Shown here one piece after another: positions 1 to 8,480 of a stretch of DNA of 64,000 nt. Under the pieces are notes generated by a model. It was not told the origin of the DNA. It did no database searches and worked only from the letters and a program-made list of their open reading frames with translations. Position 1 is the stretch's first letter, and each line of letters opens with the position of its first letter. The DNA comes from Acidaminobacter sp. JC074 (GTDB lineage: Bacteria > Bacillota > Clostridia > Peptostreptococcales > Acidaminobacteraceae): NCBI RefSeq assembly GCF_022496765.1, contig NZ_VANV01000003.1, positions 86,001 to 150,000 of the forward strand, read 5' to 3'. Made by a program: the position numbers and the translations under genes.

Positions 1-9
1 TGTAGACTA

Positions 10-33
10 AATCCAACCCTGTTGGATTTTTTT
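10..33 (+). terminator. Rho-independent terminator of the gene left of the window
   Basis: Stem AATCCAAC / GTTGGATT with a CCT loop, followed by a T run. It ends the transcript entering from before base 1; nothing else of that gene can be recognised. Confidence 0.75.
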
Positions 34-43
34 AGGAGGTAAT

Positions 44-2923
44 ATGTACGGATTTAAATTATTAGATACGCATAAGGTAAACGAGATTAATTCAGATGCA
101 TTTGTTTATGAACATGAAAAAAGTGGTGCCAAACTTTTGCATCTTAAAAATACAGATGATAACAAAGTTTTTTCGATAGCTTTTAGAACACCACCAAGTG
201 ATTCAACGGGTGTGCCGCATATTATTGAGCACTGTGTTTTATCGGGTTCAAGAAAATATAAAACCAAAGAACCTTTTATGGACATGGTCAAAGGCTCTCT
301 AAAGACTTTTATCAACGCCATGACTTTTTCAGATAAGACCATCTATCCAGTTGCGTCTAGAAACGAAAAGGACTTTATGAACTTAATGGATGTCTATTTA
401 GATGCAGTCTTTTTCCCTATGATTCATGAAGATAAGACCATCTTTATGCAAGAAGGCTGGCACTACAACCTAGAAGAAAAAGATGGTCCACTTAAATATA
501 ATGGTGTTGTTTACAATGAGATGAGAGGTGCCTATTCACAACCAACAACTCTTTTAAGAGAGTATATTGGAAAGTCTTTGTATCCAGATACAACCTATCA
601 ATACTCATCAGGTGGTAATCCTGATAACATCACAGATTTGACATATGAAGACTTTAAGAAGTTTCATGAGGATTTCTATCATCCAAGTAATGCATATATT
701 TACCTTTATGGTGATGGCAATATTGAAGATTATTTAAAGCACTTAGATGATTACTTAAATCATTTTGATAAAAAAGAAATTGAGTCACATATTCCACTTC
801 AGAAGGGCTTTGATAAAATCAACCAGTATGATGGCAAGTATAGCATCGCTTCTGAAGAATCAGATGATAAAAAGACTTACTTAAGTTATAACTTTGTAGT
901 GGGTCAAGGCACTGACGCTAGAGCTCATTTGATGGGTGAGGTGATGAAAGATGTCCTTGTAGGAGCAGCTGCTGGTCCTGTTAAAAAGGCACTTTTAGAT
1001 GCTGGTATCGGTGAAGACATCATGGCTTCCTTTGATGGTGGTGTTCAGCTGAATCTTTCTATCATTGCAAAAAATGCTGAGCTTAGTCAAAAATCAGAGT
1101 TTGAGCGAATCATTCGTGAAACTTTAGAGAAGGCTGTTAAAGAGGGTCTTGATAAAAACCTAATTGAATCATCAATCAATGTATCTGAATATGATATGCG
1201 TGAAGCAACAGGTTTTGCGACAAAGGGTATCATCTATCATATCTACAGCATGAACTCATGGTTGTATGAAGGTCATCCAACTGAACTGATTGCTTATGAT
1301 AAAGAAGTAAAGGCGATTAGAGACCTTATTGATACAGATTATTTTGAAAAGTATATTCAAGAGAAATTATTAGATAACACACATGCTTCAGTGGTATCTT
1401 TATCACCTGAAAAAGGTTTGAGTGAAAAGAAAGCTAAGGCAGATGAAGACAAGCTTGAAAAAGTAAAATCAGCTTTATCAGACCAGGCTTTAGATGACAT
1501 ATTAGAAGAAAACAAGGTATTGAAAAGTAAACAGCTGACACCAGACTCTAAAGAAGCATTAGATACCATTCCGAAGTTAAGTGTTTCAGATGTTACTATA
1601 GAAGCAGAACAAATACCAATTGAAGAAAATCAGGTAGACGATTATAAGATTGTAAAACACAATATCTTTTCTAATGATATTGCCTATGTAGAATTCTTAT
1701 TTGATACGACTATGGTTTCGCAAGAAGATATTTCATATATACCTTTATTAGCAGATTTAATTGGTAAGATAGATACCAAGTCATATGGCTATGGTGATTT
1801 AAATAATGAGATTTACAAGTTAACAGGTGGCATCAACTTATCTTCAAGAACTTATACAGATACTAACTCCAAGGCTTTTTATCCTAAGATGGTTGTATCT
1901 GGCAAGGTTATTGTTGACAAGTTAGAAGACTTGATGAGACTGGTGAATGTCTTATTGACAGAGACTCTCTTTGAAGACAGTAAAAGAATCAAGGAACTGC
2001 TTCTACAGAGTAAATCTAGAATGGAAATGGCCATCAACCAAAGAGGTGATTCTTATGCATCTTCTAGACTGGCATCTTACTTCTTACCGTCATCACATTA
2101 TGGTGAAAAGGTAAAAGGTTTTGATTACTACTGGTTCTTATCAGATTTGATTAAGAACTACGATGCACAAGTACTTGAAAAACTTCAGAATGTTTATGTA
2201 AAGCTCTTTAATACAAATGGCCTAATCATCTCAATTACTGGTGATGACAAGACTTATGATACATTTGAAAAGACATACAAGTCAGCTTTAGAAGGTTTAA
2301 ATAAAGATGCTTTTGAAAGCCAATCATATAATTTTGATCTTAAAGTTAAAAATGAAGGAATTGCTTCTTCATCAAATGTTCAGTATTGTGCTCAGGGCTT
2401 TAACTTTAAGGCTTTAGACTACAAATACTCTGGTCATATGCAAGTCTTAAAATCTATTTTAAGTGCTGACTACCTACATGATAGAATTCGTGCTAAAGGT
2501 GGTGCATACGGCTGTGGTATCTCTTTTTCAGACAATGGTAATGTTATTGCCACTTCTTACAGAGATCCAAACTTAGAAAATACATTCAATGTATTTGATG
2601 AGATGGCGGATTACATTGATGAGTTGTCATTAGATCAAGAAACATTGACACGTTTTATCATCGGTGCTGTCTCTAGATTGGATTCTGCTATGACACCAAA
2701 GGGTAAGGGAACATATGGTACAGCCAATCATATCTCTGGTATCACTCAAGTTATGATTCAAGAAGAGAGAGAAGCTATCTTAAACATTAAACTTGAAGAT
2801 ATCAAATCACTTGCCAAACTGGTTAGAGAGGTTATGAGTAAAGGTTACAGAGTTGCTTATGGTAATGATGTAAAAATTAAAAACTCTGACGTGTTTGATA
2901 GCGTTAAAAACTTAAATGATTAA
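44..2923 (+). CDS. M16C family zinc metalloprotease (presequence protease / Cym1-like)
   Basis: A 959-residue insulinase-superfamily peptidase of the single-chain M16C type, which degrades peptides inside a closed chamber formed by two homologous halves. The inverted zinc motif HxxEH is at His59-Glu62-His63, and the likely third zinc ligand is Glu159 in the typical VVYNEMRGAY context. The C-terminal half carries the expected Arg/Gly-Gly-Ala-Tyr segment (RAKGGAYG) that contacts substrate. There is no signal peptide, so it is probably cytoplasmic. The start is set by AGGAGGT six bases or so before ATG. The gene is monocistronic, with hairpin terminators on both sides. Length and motifs match the family; the physiological substrate is unknown. 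Confidence 0.93.
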   Translation: MYGFKLLDTHKVNEINSDAFVYEHEKSGAKLLHLKNTDDNKVFSIAFRTPPSDSTGVPHIIEHCVLSGSRKYKTKEPFMDMVKGSLKTFINAMTFSDKTIYPVASRNEKDFMNLMDVYLDAVFFPMIHEDKTIFMQEGWHYNLEEKDGPLKYNGVVYNEMRGAYSQPTTLLREYIGKSLYPDTTYQYSSGGNPDNITDLTYEDFKKFHEDFYHPSNAYIYLYGDGNIEDYLKHLDDYLNHFDKKEIESHIPLQKGFDKINQYDGKYSIASEESDDKKTYLSYNFVVGQGTDARAHLMGEVMKDVLVGAAAGPVKKALLDAGIGEDIMASFDGGVQLNLSIIAKNAELSQKSEFERIIRETLEKAVKEGLDKNLIESSINVSEYDMREATGFATKGIIYHIYSMNSWLYEGHPTELIAYDKEVKAIRDLIDTDYFEKYIQEKLLDNTHASVVSLSPEKGLSEKKAKADEDKLEKVKSALSDQALDDILEENKVLKSKQLTPDSKEALDTIPKLSVSDVTIEAEQIPIEENQVDDYKIVKHNIFSNDIAYVEFLFDTTMVSQEDISYIPLLADLIGKIDTKSYGYGDLNNEIYKLTGGINLSSRTYTDTNSKAFYPKMVVSGKVIVDKLEDLMRLVNVLLTETLFEDSKRIKELLLQSKSRMEMAINQRGDSYASSRLASYFLPSSHYGEKVKGFDYYWFLSDLIKNYDAQVLEKLQNVYVKLFNTNGLIISITGDDKTYDTFEKTYKSALEGLNKDAFESQSYNFDLKVKNEGIASSSNVQYCAQGFNFKALDYKYSGHMQVLKSILSADYLHDRIRAKGGAYGCGISFSDNGNVIATSYRDPNLENTFNVFDEMADYIDELSLDQETLTRFIIGAVSRLDSAMTPKGKGTYGTANHISGITQVMIQEEREAILNIKLEDIKSLAKLVREVMSKGYRVAYGNDVKIKNSDVFDSVKNLND

Positions 2924-2926
2924 TCT

Positions 2927-2953
2927 GAACAGCCGACAGGCTGTTCTTTATTT
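2927..2953 (+). terminator. Terminator of the M16C protease gene
   Basis: Stem GAACAGCC / GGCTGTTC with a GACA loop followed by TTTATTT. Confidence 0.85.
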
Positions 2954-2956
2954 ATC

Positions 2957-2982
2957 AAAAAAATAAAATAGGCCCAGCCTAT
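2957..2982 (-). terminator. Terminator of the small-peptide micro-operon
   Basis: On the minus strand, ATAGGC-TGG-GCCTAT is followed by TTTTATTTTTT. It lies just after the stop of the 25-residue ORF, which supports a real minus-strand transcript here. Confidence 0.7.
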
Positions 2983-2989
2983 GGCTTGC

Positions 2990-3067
2990 CTATCCGATGT
3001 TCATGTTTAGCTTATAAAGCTCGATTTGTACGTTTAATTTCTTTTGCTTTCTTTTAAATACTTTCAT
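2990..3067 (-). CDS. Very small basic peptide (25 aa), second of a micro-operon
   Basis: I do not recognise this peptide. It begins MKVFKRKQKK and is strongly basic in its first half, with no membrane segment. Support for translation is positional: AAGGAG sits six bases before the ATG, it follows the 30-codon ORF by 10 bases, and a terminator follows its stop. It could be a regulatory or leader peptide. It has no similarity that I can see to either neighbouring gene. Confidence 0.5.
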   Translation of the reverse strand: MKVFKRKQKKLNVQIELYKLNMNIG

Positions 3068-3077
3068 AAAAGTCTCC

Positions 3078-3170
3078 TTATAAAACACTTAAGTTAAATC
3101 TTACAAAATCTGTTTCACTTCTATTTGCTTTTTTATCTTTCTTCTTGTTGTTGAATAATCTTTTTAACAT
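3078..3170 (-). CDS. Very small basic peptide (30 aa), first of a micro-operon
   Basis: Unrecognised 30-residue peptide beginning MLKRLFNNKKKDKK, with a dense Lys/Arg/Asn stretch and a short hydrophobic end. AAGGAG lies upstream of two consecutive ATG codons; the second (used here) has the better spacing. A plausible promoter lies upstream and a second small ORF with its own Shine-Dalgarno follows. The gene is transcribed away from the electron-transfer operon at 3524. The function is unknown, and it could be a small translated RNA rather than a protein of its own importance. Confidence 0.5.
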   Translation of the reverse strand: MLKRLFNNKKKDKKANRSETDFVRFNLSVL

Positions 3171-3200
3171 CATGTACTCCTTTCTTTAACTATCTACAGT

Positions 3201-3228
3201 ATAGTATATGGTGTCAGACCAAGAGCAA
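3201..3228 (-). promoter_or_regulatory. Candidate sigma-A promoter of the small-peptide micro-operon
   Basis: Minus strand TTGCTC, 16-base spacer, TACTAT, about 30 bases before the first small ORF. The -35 is only a partial match. Confidence 0.4.
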
Positions 3229-3285
3229 GAGCTAATTTTAATTTTATTTGCATCTTTTTCATAAGAGTGTGGTCTCGGGCCTATT

Positions 3286-3319
3286 AGGAAAACCAGGAAA
3301 ATATTTTCCTGGTTTTCCT
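3286..3319. repeat. Perfect 34-bp palindrome
   Basis: The two 17-base arms (AGGAAAACCAGGAAAAT and its complement) meet with no loop, and two further TTTTCCT-like copies follow to about 3332. There is no T run in either direction, so it looks more like a protein-binding site or cruciform than a terminator. Confidence 0.6.
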
Positions 3320-3367
3320 GGAGTTTTCCTTGAAATGAGAAGTGAGTATTTCCAGTACTTTGACCTT

Positions 3368-3387
3368 GTGTTGGGTTGACCCAACAC
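3368..3387. promoter_or_regulatory. Inverted repeat GTGTTGGGT-tg-ACCCAACAC
   Basis: Nine-base perfect arms around a 2-base centre, upstream of the Fe-S/FMN protein gene. It may be an operator. No T run follows directly, so a terminator is less likely. Confidence 0.45.
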
Positions 3388-3443
3388 TTTACTCTCTAGT
3401 ATTTAATCTGTAAAAGTGTTCTAGTGGTATACAAATCACACAA

Positions 3444-3463
3444 GTTTCACACAGTTTCCACAC
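3444..3463 (+). promoter_or_regulatory. Direct repeats, candidate OmpR-type regulator site
   Basis: GTTTCACACA and GTTTCCACAC sit head to tail at a 10-base period, with a weaker copy just before. Tandem half-sites at one-turn spacing are typical for OmpR/PhoB regulators, and one is encoded in this operon. A TATAAT at about 3498 lies downstream. Confidence 0.45.
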
Positions 3464-3523
3464 TGCTTTGATGTATATTGGATAACTGAATTTAACTATA
3501 ATGTGGTTAAGAGGTGAATGAAT

Positions 3524-4966
3524 ATGAACAGACAACTAATAAGAACAGTGGTACAGGCTTTATGCTTGGTCTTAACACTTTTAGGATTTTTCGTGAATTT
3601 TGCATGGACAATGGGTATCATCATGCTTGCAATAATAATCGGTGGTACATTCTATTGTGGGTGGATATGTCCATTTGGTACTTTGCAAGAGTTTTCAAAT
3701 AAATTGGCTAGGCTATTAAACATCAAACAGAAGAAAATGCCAAAGGCTTTCCACCGAATTTTTAAATACACAAGATATATTGTATTTGCAGTGGTAGGAC
3801 TTTCAACATTACCAATTATTATGGACATCATGTCTTATGAACCTAGAACGGCCTTTTTATCGCTTTTAAGTGGTAATGTGCCAGCTGTCTTGGCCTTAGG
3901 TGTGATTGTCTTATTTACACTGCTTTCAATGGTATATGAACGTTTCTACTGTAATTATTTATGTTATGAAGGTGCCAAGTATGGTTTGATTGGTTTATTC
4001 AGACCAGTTACCATCCATAGAAATATAGAATCCTGTATTGATTGTGGTAAGTGTGATAAGTCATGTTCAATGAACATAGAGGTTTCTCAGTTTGAAGTAT
4101 TGAGAAGTCCAAACTGCATCAACTGCTTCAAATGTTTAGATGCATGTCCCGTTGACAACACATTAGAGTATGGTTTCAAACCTAAAAAGTTGTTTACAAA
4201 ATCATATAGATTACTACTAATCAGTTTGCTTATTGTGATACCTGCAGCAATTATGGTCTTAGCTGGTACCGATGATCATCACGAAGCTGAAGCGACTACC
4301 AGTAATAGTGATTATACGAATGTAGAGATTTCTGGCATGCCAAGTGAGCACTATGCAGATGGTACTTATGAAGGTGTAGGCGGGGGATTTAAGGGGAATA
4401 TTTATGTGGAGGTAGTGGTCGAATCAGGATTGATTAAGAATGTGACCGTGACTGACCATAATGATGATAGAAAGTGGTACAATATGGCTGAAAGTATCAT
4501 TGGTGATATCATAGGTACACAATCAACAAATGTAGACTTAGTCAGTGGTGCGACTTATTCATCGTCTGGTATCAGAGATGCCGTTATCAATGCCTTAGAA
4601 AATGCAGTAACAGAAGAAACCAATACTAACTCAAGCAATCATCTTGAGACAGCACCAGCAGGTGAGACAACAGTTGATGTGATTTCAGATATTCCAAGTG
4701 GGACTTATACAGATGGTACCTATGAGGGTGTAGGTCGAGGATTTAAAGGTAATATCTATGTAGAGGTAGTGGTTGAATCTGGTCTTATTAAGAATGTGAC
4801 TGTTACAGACCATAATGACGATAGAAAATGGTATAATAGGGCTGAAGGTATCATTGATGATATTCTACATGCACAATCGACAGATGTTGATTTAGTGAGC
4901 GGTGCAACTTATTCATCGTCTGGTATCAGAGATGCTGTTATTAATGCTCTAGAGAAAGCGAATTAG
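3524..4966 (+). CDS. Membrane 4Fe-4S protein with two FMN-binding domains (NapH/NosR-like electron transfer)
   Basis: A 480-residue polytopic protein. Residues 1-160 hold membrane helices with C45GWIC49P and a second CNYLC motif, as in NapH/NosR/CcoG-type proteins. Two ferredoxin motifs follow (CIDCGKCDKSC near 171-181 and CINCFKCLDAC near 198-208), then a helix near 228-248. The C-terminal part carries two near-identical FMN-binding domains (about 279-360 and 397-478), each with an SGATYSSS motif (Ser341, Ser459), the site where ApbE attaches FMN to a Ser/Thr. It probably carries electrons across the membrane to flavins on the outer face. I chose ATG 3524 because GAGGTG is one base from the ATG at 3518 but seven from this one. 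A two-component pair follows immediately. Confidence 0.88.
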   Translation: MNRQLIRTVVQALCLVLTLLGFFVNFAWTMGIIMLAIIIGGTFYCGWICPFGTLQEFSNKLARLLNIKQKKMPKAFHRIFKYTRYIVFAVVGLSTLPIIMDIMSYEPRTAFLSLLSGNVPAVLALGVIVLFTLLSMVYERFYCNYLCYEGAKYGLIGLFRPVTIHRNIESCIDCGKCDKSCSMNIEVSQFEVLRSPNCINCFKCLDACPVDNTLEYGFKPKKLFTKSYRLLLISLLIVIPAAIMVLAGTDDHHEAEATTSNSDYTNVEISGMPSEHYADGTYEGVGGGFKGNIYVEVVVESGLIKNVTVTDHNDDRKWYNMAESIIGDIIGTQSTNVDLVSGATYSSSGIRDAVINALENAVTEETNTNSSNHLETAPAGETTVDVISDIPSGTYTDGTYEGVGRGFKGNIYVEVVVESGLIKNVTVTDHNDDRKWYNRAEGIIDDILHAQSTDVDLVSGATYSSSGIRDAVINALEKAN

Positions 4967-4967
4967 G

Positions 4968-5621
4968 ATGAGAATATATATTGTTGAAGATGAAAAACAA
5001 TTACAACAACTTTTAGTGTCCTATTTAGTCGAAGCCGGTTACCAAGTAACTGCCTTCGACAATGGTCGTTTAGCCAAAAATAGAATTGATGATGAACCGG
5101 ATTTATGGATTCTTGATATTATGTTGCCTGAAGTAGATGGTTTTACGCTGATTAAGGCAATTAAAGAAAAGAATCCTCAAATGCCGGTGATTTTCATGTC
5201 TGCTAGGTCAGCGGAATTAGATCGTGTCATAGGACTTGAAATGGGGTGTGATGATTATTTACCGAAACCATTTTTACCAAGGGAACTTGTCCTTAGAGTC
5301 AAAAGGCTCATGTCTTATGTAAGACCTGTAGAATCTAATGAGAAGATAGGGCCTTATACATTTGACACCAACAAGCGCATGTTGATTCTTAATCAAGATC
5401 AAATAGAGTTGACTGTTAAGGAGTATGATATACTACAGCTTTTTTCTAAGAACTTGGATAAGGCTATTTCCAGAACTGAAATCTTAGACAGTGTTTGGGG
5501 CATGGATTACTTTGGTTCTGAACGTGTAGTGGATGATACTCTAAGAAGACTGAGAAAGAAAGCACCTGACCTGCCTTTTGAAGCTGTTTATGGTTATGGT
5601 TATATGTTGAAGGAGTTTTGA
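4968..5621 (+). CDS. OmpR/PhoB-family response regulator
   Basis: A 217-residue regulator with a receiver domain (phosphoacceptor Asp50 in WILDIMLP, switch Lys100 in LPKPF) and a C-terminal winged-helix DNA-binding domain ending with the usual DDTLRRLRKK and GYGYML elements. It starts one base after the stop of the Fe-S/FMN gene and its stop overlaps the kinase start (TGATG), so the three genes form one operon. It probably controls that operon through the direct repeats at 3444. The stimulus cannot be read from sequence. Confidence 0.92.
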   Translation: MRIYIVEDEKQLQQLLVSYLVEAGYQVTAFDNGRLAKNRIDDEPDLWILDIMLPEVDGFTLIKAIKEKNPQMPVIFMSARSAELDRVIGLEMGCDDYLPKPFLPRELVLRVKRLMSYVRPVESNEKIGPYTFDTNKRMLILNQDQIELTVKEYDILQLFSKNLDKAISRTEILDSVWGMDYFGSERVVDDTLRRLRKKAPDLPFEAVYGYGYMLKEF

Positions 5622-6889
5622 TGAAAAAACAATCTATTAGATCCTATCTCTTTAGGACTGTACTTATAACCTTAGCCTTTATCTCACTACTTATTGGAAT
5701 TATTAATATGCTTGTAACTGTTGGTGTTCAAAATGAGTTTATTTATCATGAATTAGAAGAAGCTATGAATGGTTTTGATCCTATTGTAAAATTTGAGGAT
5801 CAACTTCGTCATGTCGTATCTTTTGAATGGAACGAAAAATCAGGTCAAATTAAAGTTAGATCGCTTAAAAATGAGTATAATTTTGTAACTGAGGATTTTC
5901 AACTAATTGTAGATGATTTTATACAACATGGAGAAGACGAAGGTCAATTCAGGTTCAGAAGTTCAATGATTTATTATGTAGTCGAAGAAAACAAGACGGG
6001 TTATACTTTTTATTTTGTTGATATACATGGTAGGACCATTGGCAAAGAGTTTATTGTTCTTATCATTATAGTTTTGATTACTGTATTCATAGCCAGTAAG
6101 AGAATCTCCAATTATATATCTAAGCCATTAGATTCGCTTAGTAGTTTTAGTGAAGAGGTTGCAAAAAAGAACTGGCAAGCAGAGCTAGAACCTATACCAA
6201 ATTTAGAGCTATCTAGGCTTGGAGAGTCACTTATAGAGATGAAGTCTCAATTAGAGATTGCTGATATGGAGGAAAGGCAGTTCCTACAAGCAACGTCACA
6301 TGACTTAAAAACACCTATTATGGTTATTAAAGGTTATAGCCAGGCTATGATTGATCATATGCCTATAGAAGGTGACTTATCACCTGAACAAGTTATCTTA
6401 AAGGAAGCAGAAAGATTAGAAAGAAAGGTTCATCAACTGGTAAGATTAAATACGGTTGGTTACTCACTAGAACATGCCAGTCATGAAATTGTAAGAGTAG
6501 ATAGGATACTAAGAGCCTTAATAGAGAAATTTAAAGTGGTTACTGACTTAGATATAATCAGTCAACTAGAACCACTCGAATGTTATGGTGATGGTGATTC
6601 TCTGTTAATTGCATTTGAAAATATTGTTGAAAACCAATTAAGGTATGCAGAAACCACAATTTTTATATCTATAGTTGGTTCAGTGGTTACCATTGAAAAT
6701 GATGGTCCACACTTTACAGAAGATCCTGAATCTTTGTTTGAGATCTACAAGAAGGGAAAGAGCGGACAATATGGTCTAGGCTTAGCCATTACCAAGAAAG
6801 TTATACAAGGACATAAGGGTTCTATAAGAGCCTATAACAAAGATCAAGGTGTTTGTTTTGAAATAGAAATAACTAAAGCAGAAAATTAA
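5621..6889 (+). CDS. Sensor histidine kinase (HAMP, HisKA, HATPase)
   Basis: A 422-residue membrane kinase: TM1 about 12-34, an external loop of roughly 105 residues, TM2 about 143-158, HAMP-like linker 160-185, dimerisation/phosphotransfer motif ATSHDLKTP with His227, and an ATPase domain with the N box (ENIVENQLRYA) and the G2 box (GLGLA). AAGGAG precedes ATG 5621; an upstream in-frame TTG is less likely to be the start. It is the cognate partner of the preceding regulator. The external loop matches no sensor fold that I recognise. Confidence 0.9.
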   Translation: MKKQSIRSYLFRTVLITLAFISLLIGIINMLVTVGVQNEFIYHELEEAMNGFDPIVKFEDQLRHVVSFEWNEKSGQIKVRSLKNEYNFVTEDFQLIVDDFIQHGEDEGQFRFRSSMIYYVVEENKTGYTFYFVDIHGRTIGKEFIVLIIIVLITVFIASKRISNYISKPLDSLSSFSEEVAKKNWQAELEPIPNLELSRLGESLIEMKSQLEIADMEERQFLQATSHDLKTPIMVIKGYSQAMIDHMPIEGDLSPEQVILKEAERLERKVHQLVRLNTVGYSLEHASHEIVRVDRILRALIEKFKVVTDLDIISQLEPLECYGDGDSLLIAFENIVENQLRYAETTIFISIVGSVVTIENDGPHFTEDPESLFEIYKKGKSGQYGLGLAITKKVIQGHKGSIRAYNKDQGVCFEIEITKAEN

Positions 6890-6922
6890 GCATCAAGTAG
6901 GGCATATTATAGTGTTATTTTG

Positions 6923-6948
6923 AAGGCAACGAGGAATCGTTGTCTTTC
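6923..6948 (+). terminator. Terminator of the electron-transfer/two-component operon
   Basis: Stem AAGGCAACGA / TCGTTGTCTT (one G-U pair) with a GGAA loop, then a T-rich stretch. Confidence 0.75.
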
Positions 6949-7080
6949 TACTTGTATAGGTTATCTGAAGTATCGAAGTATGTTGCTGAAATTATTTAAA
7001 CATAAATAATAATATTTATTTAAGTAAATCATTATGTTTGCATAAGTTTTCTTTGGTACAATTATTAAAAGGAGATTATT

Positions 7081-7440
7081 ATGGCAAAAGAATCTTATGA
7101 AATCAAATTTGAGAAAGATAAGAAAAGTAAAAGGATCTATGCCATCGCAATAGATGCCATTGGCTATCTTTCTTATGTAATACCGGGGGTTGCAGAAGTA
7201 TCTGATATAATATGGGCACCAGTTGCAGCGGGATTGGTATTTATCTTGTATAAGTTTAGACCCAAATTAGCTTTATTGGGTGCTTTAGGTATCTTAGTTG
7301 AAGAGTTTGTACCTTTTATTGATTTTATACCTACAACCTTGTTATTATGGTTACTTATCTATGTAATCGATAAAGAGGATACAATAGAAATATATAGACA
7401 ACTAGAAGAAAACGATTTGGAAATCGTTGATGATGAGTAA
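7081..7440 (+). CDS. Small integral membrane protein, unknown function
   Basis: A 119-residue protein with a charged N-terminus (about 1-20), then hydrophobic segments near 20-37, 42-57 and 63-100, and an acidic tail. The motif GYLSYVIPGVAEVSDIIWAP recalls a conserved hypothetical family of small membrane proteins found in several phyla, but I cannot attach a function. AAAAGGAG precedes the ATG at good spacing. Probably monocistronic, with a bidirectional terminator after it. Confidence 0.75.
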   Translation: MAKESYEIKFEKDKKSKRIYAIAIDAIGYLSYVIPGVAEVSDIIWAPVAAGLVFILYKFRPKLALLGALGILVEEFVPFIDFIPTTLLLWLLIYVIDKEDTIEIYRQLEENDLEIVDDE

Positions 7441-7455
7441 TTATGGATTCTAAAA

Positions 7456-7479
7456 AAATCAGGTTTCTTAACCTGATTT
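7456..7479. terminator. Bidirectional terminator between convergent genes
   Basis: AAATCAGGTT / AACCTGATTT with a TCTT loop, with A and T runs on the two sides. It serves the membrane protein on + and the YjfB-like gene on -. Confidence 0.75.
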
Positions 7480-7645
7480 ACACTTTTATATCTAAATTTT
7501 GTCCTTTGCCAGTTGTCTGTGAGACGCTTTTCATTAAGCTTTCAACACTTTGAGCATCTTGATGTGTTGCCTTACTCAATAAGGACATCTGTATAGCAGA
7601 CCGTATACTTGTGGTATAATTTGCAATGCCAGCGGATATTCTCAT
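7478..7645 (-). CDS. YjfB-like putative motility protein
   Basis: A 55-residue protein that matches the pattern of the YjfB family (small proteins linked to motility): a short N-terminus, a helical middle with QMSLLSKATHQDAQSVESLMKSV, and a C-terminus ending GQNLDIKV, close to the family's typical G-NIDIRV end. The start is ATG 7645 because GGAGGTG lies just upstream; a longer reading frame has no ribosome site. A TATAAT lies about 20 bases upstream. Its role in the family is not biochemically defined. Confidence 0.7.
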   Translation of the reverse strand: MRISAGIANYTTSIRSAIQMSLLSKATHQDAQSVESLMKSVSQTTGKGQNLDIKV

Positions 7646-7816
7646 AAGCACCTCCTGTGTTAATATATTATACACTCTTTTGAAAAAAATAAAAGAGTTT
7701 TCATTAGTAAAGTATACATAAATAGTGAAAATAACTTATAGTCAAATACATAGAAGTCTCTTTTGCTGGTGTTTGGAGTGAAACAGGCAATATAAGACTG
7801 GTGAGGAGAGAAAGTT

Positions 7817-8074
7817 ATGAAAAAGTACACAATAAAAGAATATATAGTAGATCTATTTATTGGATTTGGCTTTATCCTTTTAATAAGTCCAGCATTCTTA
7901 TATTGGTTCATTCACGGAAGTTATGATCGATATGTATGGTTATTAAGTGGACCTGATCCATTCAATAAACTTGGAGGTGGTCCTTATCAACTATTTCTGT
8001 TTATGGGACTATTTAGCAGTGGTGTAATTATTAGCATTCTTGCTATATGGTCTAAATTGAAGTCAAAAAAATAA
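7817..8074 (+). CDS. Small two-helix membrane protein, unknown
   Basis: An 85-residue protein with hydrophobic helices near 13-32 and 58-78 and a Gly/Pro-rich loop between them (LLSGPDPFNKLGGGPYQ). GAGGAGAG precedes the ATG. I do not recognise a family. It stands alone in a region of small accessory genes. Confidence 0.6.
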   Translation: MKKYTIKEYIVDLFIGFGFILLISPAFLYWFIHGSYDRYVWLLSGPDPFNKLGGGPYQLFLFMGLFSSGVIISILAIWSKLKSKK

Positions 8075-8225
8075 CTCTAGGAATACATTCTGCCAAAAAA
8101 ATATAAATGAGAAGCAGTTATATAACGGTCCTTTTCTGATTTTTCAGTTAGTATCCGTGATACTTTTATTCCAGTTGAATTGAACATTTTACAATATATG
8201 GTGCGATGAATTAGGAGGGGATTGT

Positions 8226-8480
8226 ATGATTGCAATTTCAAGTTCGAAAGTAAGAAGTCATTTTAAGGAAGTCTGTGATAAAGTGGTAGAAGATGTTGAA
8301 TCTGTTATAGTCACTAGAACTAGAGGTGAGAACGTAGTTATTATGTCTGAATCTGAGTACAATAATATGATGGAAAACTTCAGAATTTTTAGTAATCCTG
8401 AAAGATATAATAAGATCACAAACGGTATAAACCAATTGGAAAAGGGCAAATCAAAGATAAAGGAGCTTATGGATGAATAA
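8226..8480 (+). CDS. yefM: YefM-family antitoxin (Phd/YefM fold)
   Basis: An 84-residue antitoxin. The N-terminal half has the Phd/YefM DNA-binding fold, including ISSSKVRSHFKEVCDKV and VTRTRGENVVIMSESEYNNM, close to the family signature. The C-terminal part (about 55-84) is the disordered segment that wraps the toxin. It is expected to neutralise YoeB and repress its own promoter as a complex. AGGAGGGG precedes the ATG. It overlaps the toxin gene by eight bases, the usual order for this type II module. Confidence 0.92.
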   Translation: MIAISSSKVRSHFKEVCDKVVEDVESVIVTRTRGENVVIMSESEYNNMMENFRIFSNPERYNKITNGINQLEKGKSKIKELMDE

